Of a DNA stretch of 64,000 nucleotides, positions 28,160 through 36,800 are shown piece by piece. The notes under the pieces are model-generated. The model searched no databases. It saw only the letters and a list, made by a program, of their open reading frames with translations, and was not told the origin of the DNA. Source of the stretch: Sphingopyxis terrae subsp. terrae NBRC 15098 (GTDB lineage Bacteria > Pseudomonadota > Alphaproteobacteria > Sphingomonadales > Sphingomonadaceae); NCBI RefSeq assembly GCF_001610975.1, contig NZ_CP013342.1, forward strand, positions 1-64,000. The letters are read 5' to 3'. The stretch's first letter is position 1, and every line of letters starts with the position of its first letter. A program made the translations under genes and the position numbers.

Positions 28160-29020
28160 ATGCCGGATTCGACCATCTCTATATCTCCCTTGCCCGGTCT
28201 CTATATCGTCGCGACGCCCATCGGCAACCTTGGCGACATCACCCCGCGCGCCGCGGCGGTGCTTGCGCGCGCCGACGTGATTGCGGCGGAGGACACGCGC
28301 GTCACGGCAAAGCTGCTCGCACATCTGGGTTTGCGTGTTCCGATGACCCCCTATCACGATCATAGCGACGAACGCGCCCGTGCGGCGCTGGTTGCCCGGA
28401 TGGCGGACGAAGTCGTCGTGTTGGTGTCCGACGCGGGAACCCCGCTGATTTCGGACCCCGGCTACAAGCTGGTGCGCGATGCGCGCGCGGCGGGACGGGC
28501 GATCACTACCCTGCCCGGCCCCTGCGCGGCGATCGCCGCCATTACCCTGTCGGGCCTGCCGAGCGATCGCTTTCTTTTTGCGGGCTTCCTGCCGAACAAG
28601 GCCAAGGCACGCGCCGACACGATCGCCGAATTCGCCGCTTTGCGCGCCACACTCGTCTTCTACGAAAGCGGGCCACGCCTCGCCGCGACCCTGACCGCGC
28701 TCGCCGCCGGCCTTGGCAATCGCGAGGCGGCGGTCGCGCGCGAAATCAGCAAATTATACGAAGAATGCGTCACCGGCTCGCTCGAAGATCTCGCCGCGCG
28801 CTACGCCGACGCACCACCAAAAGGCGAAATCGTCGTGATGGTCGGCCCGACCCAGGAGCAGGCCGTCGAAGCTGCCGACGACGCAGCGATCGACGCGGCG
28901 CTGCGCGATGCGCTGGACGAGCAGCCGGTGGCCAAAGCCGCCAAGGCCGTCGCCAAGCGCTTCGGGCTCGACCGTCACGCCGTTTATGCGCGCGCACTCG
29001 CGCTTAGGGATCGCGCTTGA
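28160..29020 (+). CDS. rsmI: 16S rRNA 2'-O-ribose C1402 methyltransferase
   Basis: RsmI methylates the ribose of C1402 in the 16S decoding centre. The 286-residue protein shows the SPOUT-unrelated tetrapyrrole-methylase fold: LYIVATPIGNLGDITPRA, AAEDTR, VSDAGTPLISDPGYKLVR, and LPGPCAAIAAITLSGLPSDRFLFAGFLP. ATG 28160 starts just before the core; a longer open frame reaches 27836 but is antisense to the lipoprotein gene. The stop overlaps the first TTG of yraN, within an 18-bp tandem duplication. Order with the PBP-activator gene and yraN is conserved across proteobacteria. Confidence 0.95.
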   Translation: MPDSTISISPLPGLYIVATPIGNLGDITPRAAAVLARADVIAAEDTRVTAKLLAHLGLRVPMTPYHDHSDERARAALVARMADEVVVLVSDAGTPLISDPGYKLVRDARAAGRAITTLPGPCAAIAAITLSGLPSDRFLFAGFLPNKAKARADTIAEFAALRATLVFYESGPRLAATLTALAAGLGNREAAVAREISKLYEECVTGSLEDLAARYADAPPKGEIVVMVGPTQEQAVEAADDAAIDAALRDALDEQPVAKAAKAVAKRFGLDRHAVYARALALRDRA

Positions 29021-29042
29021 ACCGAGGATCGCGCTTGAACCG
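29008..29042. repeat. 18-bp tandem duplication at the rsmI-yraN junction
   Basis: GGATCGCGCTTGAACCG is present at 29008-29024 and again at 29026-29042 (period 18). Each copy contains a TTGAACCG that can serve as the yraN start, so yraN has two equivalent candidate starts six codons apart. Confidence 0.85.
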
Positions 29043-29385
29043 CTCCGCCGCCGAAGCGTGCGGACGCCGGGCCGAGCTGCGCGCTGCCTGGTGGCTGTGC
29101 CTGCATGGCTGGCGTATCCGGGGCGAACGGCTGCGCGTTCCCGCGGGCGAAGTCGATCTGGTGGCGCGGCGCGGCCGCACCCTCGCTTCCATCGAGGCAA
29201 AATGGCGCGACCACGCCGCCGACCTCGATATGGCGATCGGCGAATTTCGCCTGCGCTGCGTCGCGGCAGCCGCAGAAATGCTCAGCGCGCGCTTTACGCG
29301 ACCCGATGATGATATTCGCATCGACGTGATGCTCCTTGCGCCGGGGCGCTTGCCTCGCCATCTGGTCCACGTCTGGCAGCCCTGA
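29017..29385 (+). CDS. YraN-family (UPF0102) endonuclease-like protein
   Basis: A 122-residue protein of the UPF0102/YraN family, which has a restriction-endonuclease-like fold with PD-(D/E)XK-type residues: GRRAELRAAWWL with Glu, RVPAGEVDLVARRG with Glu-Val-Asp, and the IEAKWR lysine motif. Its cellular substrate is unknown. It starts with TTG at 29017, overlapping the rsmI stop; a second TTG at 29035 in the duplicated copy is equally possible, since no strong RBS is seen at either. It is followed after 11 bases by gshB. Confidence 0.88.
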   Translation: MNRGSRLNRSAAEACGRRAELRAAWWLCLHGWRIRGERLRVPAGEVDLVARRGRTLASIEAKWRDHAADLDMAIGEFRLRCVAAAAEMLSARFTRPDDDIRIDVMLLAPGRLPRHLVHVWQP

Positions 29386-29396
29386 AGGAAGACGGA

Positions 29397-30347
29397 ATGA
29401 CCCTGCGCGCGGCGGTTCAAATGGACCCGATGGATGGCATCAATATAGGCGGTGACAGCAGTTTCGCGTTGATGCTGAAAGCGCTCGAACGCGGCTACAC
29501 CCTCTATCACTACGATGTGCGCGGGCTGACCTGGGAGGCCGGACGGCTGACGACACGGGCGCACCCCGTGCTCGACGTCAAGCGCGAGACCAGCGCGCAT
29601 TACCGCTTCGGCGATCCGGTGACGATCGACCTTGGCCGCGATGTCGATGTCGTGCTGATGCGGCAGGATCCGCCCTTCGACCTCGGCTATCTTACCGGCA
29701 CCTGGTTGCTCGAACGCATTCGGGGCGAAACGCTGGTGGTCAATGATCCGGTTTCGGTGCGCAACGCGCCCGAAAAGGTTTTCGTGCTCGATTTCCCGCA
29801 ATTCATGCCGCCGACGATGGTCACGCGCGATCTCGACGCGGTGAAGGATTTTCAGGCGCGCTACGGCGCCGTTGTCGTCAAGCCGCTGCACGGCAACGGC
29901 GGCAAGGCGGTGTTTCGCATCGACGCCGACGGCAGCAATCTCGGCGCACTGGTCGAACTTTTCGGTCAGGTGTGGCCCGAACCCTTCATGGTCCAGCAAT
30001 TCTTGCCCAGCGTGTCCAAAGGCGACAAGCGGATCGTGCTGGTCGACGGCGAGGTGGCCGGCGCGATCAACCGCAAGCCCGGCGAAGGCGAGTTCCGGTC
30101 GAACCTTGCCGTCGGCGGCTATGCCGAAGCGGCCGAATTGACGCCGCGCGAGCAGGAAATCTGCGCCGCGCTCGGCCCGCAGCTCAAGGAACGCGGCCTG
30201 ATCTTCGTCGGCATCGATGTGATCGGCGGCGAATGGCTTACCGAAATCAACGTCACCTCGCCGACCGGCATTGTCGCGATCGACCGCTTCAATAACAGCG
30301 ATACGGCCGGCATGATCTGGGATGCGATAGAACGCCGGATCGCTTGA
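29397..30347 (+). CDS. gshB: Glutathione synthase
   Basis: Joins gamma-glutamylcysteine to glycine using ATP, the second step of glutathione synthesis. At 316 residues it is of standard length. Family motifs are MDPMDGINIGGDSSFALMLKA at the N-terminus, VLMRQDPPFDLGYL, KPLHGNGGKAVF of the ATP-grasp fold, and GIDVIGGEWLTEINVTSPTG with the metal-binding residues. GGAAG lies upstream of ATG 29397. It probably belongs to the rsmI-yraN-gshB-dedA operon. Confidence 0.96.
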   Translation: MTLRAAVQMDPMDGINIGGDSSFALMLKALERGYTLYHYDVRGLTWEAGRLTTRAHPVLDVKRETSAHYRFGDPVTIDLGRDVDVVLMRQDPPFDLGYLTGTWLLERIRGETLVVNDPVSVRNAPEKVFVLDFPQFMPPTMVTRDLDAVKDFQARYGAVVVKPLHGNGGKAVFRIDADGSNLGALVELFGQVWPEPFMVQQFLPSVSKGDKRIVLVDGEVAGAINRKPGEGEFRSNLAVGGYAEAAELTPREQEICAALGPQLKERGLIFVGIDVIGGEWLTEINVTSPTGIVAIDRFNNSDTAGMIWDAIERRIA

Positions 30348-30369
30348 GCCCCCACCGCGTTTGCCATCC

Positions 30370-30978
30370 ATGACCGAATTCATCCTCGATCTAATTCAGG
30401 CGTGGGGATATTGGGGCATTGCCGTCCTGATGTTCCTCGAAAACGTCTTCCCGCCCGTCCCGTCCGAAGTCATCATGGGGCTGGGCGGCATTGCGGTCGC
30501 GCAAGGACGCTTCGACTTCTGGACCCTCGTCGCGGTCGCGGTCGCCGGCACCACCGCGGGCAATTGGGTGTGGTATGCGATCGGGCGCTGGATCGGCTAC
30601 AAGCGGCTGAAGCCCTTTATCGACCGCCACGGCCGCTGGCTGACGCTCGACTGGCACGAGGTCGAGCGGCTGCACGCGGGCTTCGTCCGATATGGTCCGG
30701 GCATCGTCTTCGTCGCGCGCTTCATGCCCGTCGCGCGGACGATGGTGTCGCTGCCCGCGGGCATGGTCCATATGAATCAGGCGAAATTCCTGCTGTGGAC
30801 CGCCGCCGGATCGACAATCTGGATCGCCGCGCTCGCCGGTGCGGGCAACTGGTTCGGCAAGCAGTTCGCCGATATCGAACAGTTCGTTGGCCCGCTCGCG
30901 CTCGTCGCGATCGGCTCGCTGGTCCTTCTCTACTTCTGGCGCGTCTTCACCTGGAAACCCAAGCACCGCCGCGACTAA
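30370..30978 (+). CDS. DedA-family membrane protein
   Basis: A 202-residue polytopic membrane protein of the DedA family, whose members flip undecaprenyl phosphate or phospholipids. Typical features are the LENVFPPVPSEVIMGLGG re-entrant motif, AGTTAGNWVWYAIGR, and the HGRWLTL and FVARFMPVARTMVSLPAG motif with conserved Arg. ATG 30370 is used; TTG at 30361 is unlikely. It overlaps the convergent xerC stop by four bases. Confidence 0.92.
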   Translation: MTEFILDLIQAWGYWGIAVLMFLENVFPPVPSEVIMGLGGIAVAQGRFDFWTLVAVAVAGTTAGNWVWYAIGRWIGYKRLKPFIDRHGRWLTLDWHEVERLHAGFVRYGPGIVFVARFMPVARTMVSLPAGMVHMNQAKFLLWTAAGSTIWIAALAGAGNWFGKQFADIEQFVGPLALVAIGSLVLLYFWRVFTWKPKHRRD

Positions 30979-31868
30979 CCGGCGCGCGGGTGGGCGCTGC
31001 GATAGACGTCGAGCAGATGCGCGGCATCGACTGCGGTGTATATCTGCGTCGATGCCAGACTCGCATGGCCCAAGAGTTCCTGCAGGCTGCGCAAATCGGC
31101 CCCGCCCGCCAGCAGATGCGTTGCGAAGCTGTGGCGCAGCGCGTGCGGCGTCGTGCGCTCGGGCAGGCCGAGCGCGCGGCGCGCCTGCCGCACGCTGGCG
31201 CGCACCACACCCGGTTGCAGCGGCCCGCCGCGCGCGCCGACGAACAGCGGCGCATCCTTTCCCATCGGCCAGGGGCAGGCCGCGGCATAGCGTGCGACCG
31301 CCGCCGCGACCGCGGGCAGGATCGGCACGATCCGCGTCTTGCCGCGCTTGCCGGTCACGCGCAGCGTTTCACCGAGCGGCAGCGCTGCGCCCGATAGCGA
31401 CAGCGCTTCTCCGATGCGCAGACCCGCGCCATAGAGCAGCAGCAGCAAGGCAAAATCGCGCGCGCCGACCCAGGCTTCGCGGGCATTGTCCTCGACATCC
31501 TGCGCAAGCTGCATCGCCTCGGCCGGCGCGACCGGGCGCGGCAGTCCCTTTTTGACGCGCGGACCGCGCATCTGCGGTACGCTGGCGTTCGACCCGCCGA
31601 CGAAGCGCAGAAAGCTGCGCAGCGCCGACAATTCGCGCGCGGCCGAGGCATTGCCCAGCCCGTCGGCCCGGCGATCGGCAAGATAGGAGCGCAGATCGTT
31701 CGGGGTCAGGCCTTTGAGCATGCGCGCATCGACTGCCCCGCCGCGATGATGCGCCAGAAAGCCACAAAAGCGCTCGGCGGTCGCGATGTAGGCGCGGCGC
31801 GTATGGTCCGACCGGCGCTTTTCATGCGCCAGATGGGCGTTCCAGTCGCGGATCAATTGATCGGTCAC
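30975..31868 (-). CDS. xerC: Tyrosine recombinase XerC
   Basis: Chromosome-dimer-resolving recombinase acting at dif with XerD. The 297 residues include the core-binding SAM-like domain (YIATAERFCGFLAHHRGG) and catalytic residues: Arg in GAGLRIGE, Lys in VTGKRGKTR, His-x-x-Arg in PHALRHSFATHLL, His in LLGHAS, and the nucleophile Tyr in TQIYTAVD. XerC rather than XerD is favoured by sequence style, but this is not certain. It is read leftward toward DedA. Confidence 0.92.
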   Translation of the reverse strand: MTDQLIRDWNAHLAHEKRRSDHTRRAYIATAERFCGFLAHHRGGAVDARMLKGLTPNDLRSYLADRRADGLGNASAARELSALRSFLRFVGGSNASVPQMRGPRVKKGLPRPVAPAEAMQLAQDVEDNAREAWVGARDFALLLLLYGAGLRIGEALSLSGAALPLGETLRVTGKRGKTRIVPILPAVAAAVARYAAACPWPMGKDAPLFVGARGGPLQPGVVRASVRQARRALGLPERTTPHALRHSFATHLLAGGADLRSLQELLGHASLASTQIYTAVDAAHLLDVYRSAHPRAG

Positions 31869-31965
31869 GGCTCCCCTCCCATTCCGTCCGTGTCGAGCCC
31901 GTCGGCTGCCTGGGTAGGCGCCCAGGATGAACTTCGGCTTCTGGATGCGAACGGTCTTGGAGAGC

Positions 31966-33111
31966 CTAGTGGGTTTTCACCACCTCGGAAAGGATGCTGT
32001 CGAGCAGCAATATGCCGTCGTCGGTCACGCTCAGCCGGTCACCAGCCTGCTGCATCATCCCCTGCCCGACCAGCCGCGCCACCGCGTCGGCATCGACGAA
32101 CGCATCGCGCCCCAGCCCGCTCCGTGCCTCGATCCGCGCCAGATCGATGCCCTCGGTCAGCCGCAGGCCCATCAGCATCGCCTCGGTCGCGCGTTCGTGC
32201 GGCGGCAGGTCGGTCTCGACCTTCAGGCCGTGGCCGTTGCGTTCGACCGCCGTGATGAAATTCTCAGGCTTCTTGTGGCGCTCGGTCGCCTGGGCAAGCC
32301 GCCGTCCATGCGCGCCAGGCCCGACCCCCGCATAATCGCCGTAGCGCCAATAGGTCAGATTATGGCGGCTTTCCTCGCCCGGCCGTGCATGGTTCGACAC
32401 TTCGTAACGCGGCAGCCCCGCCGCGCGCGTCATCGCCTGCGTCGCGTCGAACAGGTCCGCGGCCGCATCGCCGTCGGGCAGGAGAAGCTCGCCTCTGGTA
32501 GCGAGCGTCGCGAAGCGCGTGCCGGGTTCGATGGTCAATTGATAGAGCGAAAGGTGCCCGGTGCCGAACCCCAGCGCATCGGCAAGTTCGCGCTCCCAAT
32601 CGACAAGCCCTTGGCCCGGCCGCGCGTAGATAAGGTCGAAGCTGGCACGGCGGAAATGCGCCTGCGCTGCCGCAATCGCCCGCCGCGCCTCGTCGCCGCC
32701 GTGCGCGCGCCCCAGAAATTCAAGCACTTGCGGATCGAAGCTCTGAACCCCGATCGACACCCGATTGACCCCCGCAGCCGCAAGATCGGCGAAGGCGGCA
32801 ACCTCGACCGAGTTCGGATTGGCCTCCAGCGTGATCTCGCAGTCGTCGCTCAGGCCCCACAGCGCCGCCGCCTCGGCGATCACCGCCGCCACCGTCGCAG
32901 GCGGCATCAGGCTGGGCGTGCCGCCTCCGAAGAAGATCGACGACACCCGCCGCCCCGGCAACAGCGCCGCCTCATGCCGCAAGTCGGCAAGCAACGCATC
33001 GCGCCAGACCGCCTGATCGACGCTTTCGCGGACATGGCTGTTGAAGTCGCAATAGGGGCACTTGCTGACGCAAAAGGGCCAATGGACATACAGGGCGAGC
33101 GGTTCGGTCAT
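31966..33111 (-). CDS. hemW: HemW-type radical SAM haem chaperone
   Basis: Radical SAM protein of 381 residues that, in characterised homologues, binds haem and delivers it; it is not the coproporphyrinogen dehydrogenase HemN. The start ATG 33111 gives MTEPLALYVHWPFC; the cluster motif is CVSKCPYC (CxxxCxxC), with the extra Cys that HemN has missing after CDF. A GGGTPSL motif (SAM binding) and a C-terminal HemN_C domain follow. It sits after rdgB in the rph-rdgB-hemW order common in alphaproteobacteria. Confidence 0.93.
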   Translation of the reverse strand: MTEPLALYVHWPFCVSKCPYCDFNSHVRESVDQAVWRDALLADLRHEAALLPGRRVSSIFFGGGTPSLMPPATVAAVIAEAAALWGLSDDCEITLEANPNSVEVAAFADLAAAGVNRVSIGVQSFDPQVLEFLGRAHGGDEARRAIAAAQAHFRRASFDLIYARPGQGLVDWERELADALGFGTGHLSLYQLTIEPGTRFATLATRGELLLPDGDAAADLFDATQAMTRAAGLPRYEVSNHARPGEESRHNLTYWRYGDYAGVGPGAHGRRLAQATERHKKPENFITAVERNGHGLKVETDLPPHERATEAMLMGLRLTEGIDLARIEARSGLGRDAFVDADAVARLVGQGMMQQAGDRLSVTDDGILLLDSILSEVVKTH

Positions 33112-33141
33112 ACCAAGGAATATAGCGATGCCCATCTCACT

Positions 33142-33247
33142 TCGTCATGCTGAACTCGTTTCAGCATCCATGGCCCGAGCTCGATTTTCGTGCGGTGCTC
33201 AAAGGCAGGGGTGGCCCATGGACCCTGAAACAAGGTCAGGACGACGA
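33142..33247. repeat. Long imperfect inverted repeat (TGAAAC-A/CAGGxT family)
   Basis: The left arm beginning TCGTCATGCTGAACTCGT and the right arm, beginning CCATGGACCCTGAAACA, are imperfect reverse complements. The element fills the hemW-rdgB gap. Arms of this type are familiar intergenic repeats in sphingomonad genomes. Confidence 0.65.
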
Positions 33248-33266
33248 ATCTCGGGACGCCAGCGCT

Positions 33267-33890
33267 CTAAAACACCCCCGCCACCAGCTTCGCAAAAGCA
33301 TCGGCCCGGTGGCTGATCGCATGTTTCTCGGCCGGATCGATCTCGGCATAAGTCAGGGACTTGCCAGTCGGCACGAAGACCGGATCATAACCGAACCCCA
33401 GCGTACCGCGCGGCGGCCAGGTCAGGCTGCCGCCTGCCCGCCCCTCGAAAATCTCGGCATGCCCGTCGGGCCAGGCGAGCGCCAGCGTGCAAACGAAACA
33501 GGCGCTGCGGTCGACGTCCGGTCCTTGCTCGGCGAGCAACCCCTCGACCTTGCCCATCGCCATATACCAGTCGCGGCCCTTTTCGCCTTCGAACCACTGC
33601 CGCTCGGCCCAGTCGGCCGTATAGACGCCGGGCCGCCCGCCCAGCGCCGCTACTTCTAGCCCGCTGTCATCCGCAAGCGCGGGATGCCCCGAAGCCGACG
33701 CACTCGCATGCGCCTTCAACAATGCATTCTCGGCGAAGGTCGTCCCGGTTTCGTCGGGTTCGGGAAGGCCGAGGTCGCTCGCCGACACCGGTTCGATGCC
33801 ATAAGGCAACAGCAGCGCGCGAATTTCGCGCACCTTGCCCGCATTATGGCTCGCGATGACGAGTTTGCCGGGAGCGAGCTGGCGCGTCAT
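33267..33890 (-). CDS. rdgB: dITP/XTP pyrophosphatase (RdgB/HAM1)
   Basis: House-cleaning enzyme that hydrolyses dITP and XTP to the monophosphates. It has 207 residues from ATG 33890. The [10 protein letters not shown] substrate-loop motif is near residue 13, [13 protein letters not shown] and [15 protein letters not shown] follow, with FGYDPVFVP and [12 protein letters not shown] at the C-terminus. The open frame upstream of 33890 is not homologous. It overlaps no gene but starts 2 bases after rph, so the two are cotranscribed. Confidence 0.95.
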   Translation of the reverse strand: MTRQLAPGKLVIASHNAGKVREIRALLLPYGIEPVSASDLGLPEPDETGTTFAENALLKAHASASASGHPALADDSGLEVAALGGRPGVYTADWAERQWFEGEKGRDWYMAMGKVEGLLAEQGPDVDRSACFVCTLALAWPDGHAEIFEGRAGGSLTWPPRGTLGFGYDPVFVPTGKSLTYAEIDPAEKHAISHRADAFAKLVAGVF

Positions 33891-33891
33891 G

Positions 33892-34608
33892 TCAGCGTCC
33901 CACCGCCTTCGCCTGCGCCGCGAAAATCTCGCCGCAGCCGATGCGCGCGAGGCGGAGGAGGCGCAGCAGGCCTTCCTCGTCATAGGTCGCGCCTTCGGCG
34001 CTCGCCTGCACTTCGACGATCTGGCCCTTGCCGGTCAGCACGAAATTGCCGTCGGCTTCGGCGTTCGAATCCTCGTCATAATCGAGGTCAAGGACGGCGG
34101 CGCCCTGATAAATGCCGCACGAAATCGCCGCGACCTTGTCCTCGATCGGATCTTCGGCAATCGCCTTGGCCGCGATCAGCTTGTCGACCGCGAGGCGCAG
34201 CGCGACCCACGCACCCGAGATCGACGCGGTGCGCGTGCCGCCGTCGGCCTGGATCACGTCGCAATCGATCACGATCTGGCGCTCGCCGAGCTTCTTCATA
34301 TCGACGACGGCGCGCAAGCTGCGCCCGATAAGCCGCTGAATTTCCTGCGTTCGCCCCGACTGCTTGCCCTTCGCCGCCTCGCGGCTGCCGCGTGTGTGCG
34401 TCGCGCGGGGCAGCATGCCATATTCGGCGGTGACCCAGCCCTGGCCCTTGCCGCGCAGGAAGGGCGGCACCTTTTCCTCGACGCTGGCGGTGACTAGCAC
34501 CTTGGTGTTGCCGAAGCTCACCAGCACGCTGCCTTCGGCATGGATGGTGAATTCGGTTTCGATGGCGATGGGGCGCATCTGGTCGGGCGCGCGGCCGGAG
34601 GGTCGCAT
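33892..34608 (-). CDS. rph: Ribonuclease PH
   Basis: Phosphorolytic exoribonuclease trimming tRNA 3' ends. The 238 residues begin [14 protein letters not shown]; hallmark stretches are [31 protein letters not shown] (phosphate-binding Arg), [31 protein letters not shown] (catalytic Asp region), and AVDKLIAA. It is the first gene of the rph-rdgB-hemW run. In many alphaproteobacteria rph is divergently adjacent to hrcA; here four genes lie between them. Confidence 0.97.
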   Translation of the reverse strand: MRPSGRAPDQMRPIAIETEFTIHAEGSVLVSFGNTKVLVTASVEEKVPPFLRGKGQGWVTAEYGMLPRATHTRGSREAAKGKQSGRTQEIQRLIGRSLRAVVDMKKLGERQIVIDCDVIQADGGTRTASISGAWVALRLAVDKLIAAKAIAEDPIEDKVAAISCGIYQGAAVLDLDYDEDSNAEADGNFVLTGKGQIVEVQASAEGATYDEEGLLRLLRLARIGCGEIFAAQAKAVGR

Positions 34609-34653
34609 GATATTCCTTTCATCGTTGAAGGCGCGGCTCTTAGGCGCGCGCTG

Positions 34654-35454
34654 TCATCCACTCAACCGCATCTTGAAGAAATCGAGGATTTCGTCGCGCG
34701 CCTGCACCGTCGGCTGGCCTGCCTCGTCGATCAGGTGGATGGTGACGACGCTGTGCGGGTTCTTCATCGGACTGTCGGGGTTCGCCGCCCCGTCGGGCAG
34801 GACGCGGCCGACGAAGCGCTCGCCCAGCGCGTCCGCATACGCCGCAAAGCGCGCCGCTTTGCAGAACTTATCGCCCGCAAAGCGATAGGCGAGCACGGTC
34901 AGATCCTCGGCCTCCATCCGCGCCTTCACCGCCGCCAGTTCATCGGGTGCGATATGCATGCCCGCGGGATCATTCAGCGGCAGCGACGGCTGCGCGAGCA
35001 CCGGCGCCAGCACCGCGGGTTCGAGCATCATCGACAGCGCGAAATTGCCGGTAAAGCACATGCCGATCGCTCCGACGCCCTTGCCGCCGCATTCTTCGTG
35101 CGCCAGCGCCGCGAGCGCGCGCAGCCACCGCGTCGCGGGCGAGCTTTCATTCGCCTGAAAGGCGCGGAACTGGCGGCTGATGCACCCGCCGATCATCGTG
35201 AACAATGCGCCCGGCATGCGCGGCACCGCGCCGTCCTTCCCGAAGATATGCGGCATATAGACAGTGAAGCCCGCATCGCGGACCCAGCGCGCGAACCGCG
35301 CGACATGCGGGCTGATTCCCGGCATTTCGGTCATCACGATCACCGCCGGGCCGCCGCCCGTCACATAGACGAGCCGGTCGGTGCCGAGCAGGCGAATCAT
35401 CCGCCGGTCGAAATCGTCGAGCGGATCGTCGCGATCGAGCGGACGTGTGGTCAT
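34654..35454 (-). CDS. Dienelactone hydrolase family protein
   Basis: An alpha/beta hydrolase of 266 residues. The Cys nucleophile motif GMCFTGN (GxCxxG) and upstream VIVMTEMPGISPH strand identify the dienelactone hydrolase family, and the ASP/HIS members are probably in the AYRFAGDKFC and PHSVVTIHL segments. The true substrate is unknown; many relatives act on non-native lactones or esters. ATG 35454 has GGGAGAG upstream. It diverges from the ferritin-like gene. Confidence 0.85.
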   Translation of the reverse strand: MTTRPLDRDDPLDDFDRRMIRLLGTDRLVYVTGGGPAVIVMTEMPGISPHVARFARWVRDAGFTVYMPHIFGKDGAVPRMPGALFTMIGGCISRQFRAFQANESSPATRWLRALAALAHEECGGKGVGAIGMCFTGNFALSMMLEPAVLAPVLAQPSLPLNDPAGMHIAPDELAAVKARMEAEDLTVLAYRFAGDKFCKAARFAAYADALGERFVGRVLPDGAANPDSPMKNPHSVVTIHLIDEAGQPTVQARDEILDFFKMRLSG

Positions 35455-35636
35455 ATTTCTCTCCCCCCCGGGTGGACCCCTGAAGCTGGGTAAAGGTAGG
35501 TAGAAGATGCGCCCGATGCACCTGTTTTCGTCGCGCGGTCGGCCCAATTTCGGTATCGCAATACGATGAGGCGTCGTAGCGCCATTCGACTAGCGCCGCG
35601 AAGGGTGATAATCAGTCGCTTTGGTGGGAGATGCCT

Positions 35637-36332
35637 ATGCTGCGCTGGTTGCGCGAACGCTATCTGCTCGTACTCGGGTCGATCTATATTTATAACGAAC
35701 ATCGTGGCTATACGGCGATCGACCGGGTTATCGAAGCGGTTCGCGCGCGGACGCCCGACGATCTGGCCTTGATCGCCGCGATCGAAAGCCACCGCGTCGA
35801 CGAGCGCAAACATTATATGATGTTTCGCCGCTGGTTCGAACGGCGCGGTTCGATGCCGCTCGATGTCGATCGCAGCTTCGGGCATATCGACCGCTTCGTC
35901 GAAATCATTTTTCGCACGCCGATCGACAAGCTCGATACGCAGGCGGTCATCGATCGTGACGAGCTGTTCGAACGGCTCTGCCGCGTTATCGCGCTGACCG
36001 AACGGCGCGGTTACAAACAGGTCGAAACCCTGCTGAAAAACCGTTTCGTGCTCGACGATCCGATCCTGACGCGGATTTTCCGGATCATCCACAAGGACGA
36101 ACCGAGCCATTGGGCCCCCTATGAGGCGTGGCTCGTCGCGCACGGGCGCCGGCGCCCGCGCTGGTGGGAACGGGCGATCGATGCTTTCATCCATTCCGAA
36201 TTGCTGTTCATCAAGCTGCCGTGGCTTTTCCTCAACCCCTGGGTGGGGCGCCGCACCGCCTGGCCCGATGCGCGCGATGATGAAGCCTATGGCGATCACC
36301 CGCTCCCCGCTCGCGCCCACGCTGCTGCATGA
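35637..36332 (+). CDS. Ferritin-like-fold protein
   Basis: A 231-residue protein with ferritin-like metal ligand spacing: Glu/His in YNEHRGY, AAIESHRVDERKHYMMF with Glu, Glu and His, then a Glu-rich segment, and DEPSHW near 160. This suggests a di-iron four-helix bundle oxygenase/oxidase rather than a storage ferritin. ATG 35637 is preferred over ATG 35631 since GGAG lies seven bases upstream. Its stop overlaps the GtrA start in an ATGA quartet, so it is in an operon with the GtrA and glycosyltransferase genes, hinting at a role in lipid or glycolipid modification, though this is inference. Confidence 0.75.
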   Translation: MLRWLRERYLLVLGSIYIYNEHRGYTAIDRVIEAVRARTPDDLALIAAIESHRVDERKHYMMFRRWFERRGSMPLDVDRSFGHIDRFVEIIFRTPIDKLDTQAVIDRDELFERLCRVIALTERRGYKQVETLLKNRFVLDDPILTRIFRIIHKDEPSHWAPYEAWLVAHGRRRPRWWERAIDAFIHSELLFIKLPWLFLNPWVGRRTAWPDARDDEAYGDHPLPARAHAAA

Positions 36333-36799
36333 CCGACTATAGCGGAGGGGTGGAACTGCCCGCCAACGGAAAGGCCCCGGCGGGCGAAACCGGGCTGGCG
36401 TCGCGCCTGTTCAATCGCCGCGTCGGCGGTATGCTGCTCAAGAACACGGCGGTCAGCAGCGCCGTCTTTCTGGTCGGGCTAGCCGTTCTCTGGGGTCTGG
36501 TGCAATGGGGCAGGATGCAGGCGGTCCCCGCGGCGGCGATCGGCTTTCTGACTTCGAACAGCCTGCACTATGCGCTCGGCCGTTCGTGGATATTTCGCGG
36601 CACCGATCGCGCCATCGGGTCGGGCTATCTGATCTTTCTGGTCAATGCTGGGGTGGGCATGGCGATCACCATCCTGCTCTTTGCCGCCTTGCTCAAATGG
36701 ACTGCCATCCACTATCTCGTCGCCCGCGTGATCGTGTCCGTCTTTGCCGGGCTCGCGATGTTCGTGCTGAACGCGGTGCTCAATTTTCGACAGGTGTAA
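36329..36799 (+). CDS. GtrA-family membrane protein
   Basis: A 156-residue polytopic protein of the GtrA family, small four-helix membrane proteins thought to flip undecaprenyl-linked sugars. Helices fall near 37-57, 62-80, 93-115 and 122-147. LTSNSLHYALGRSWIFRG is the family's central signature, with the NFRQV-type end. The ATG at 36329 overlaps the upstream stop. The downstream GTG-started glycosyltransferase begins 2 bases after its stop, supporting a glycan-transfer function for the trio. Confidence 0.87.
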   Translation: MTDYSGGVELPANGKAPAGETGLASRLFNRRVGGMLLKNTAVSSAVFLVGLAVLWGLVQWGRMQAVPAAAIGFLTSNSLHYALGRSWIFRGTDRAIGSGYLIFLVNAGVGMAITILLFAALLKWTAIHYLVARVIVSVFAGLAMFVLNAVLNFRQV

Positions 36800-36800
36800 G

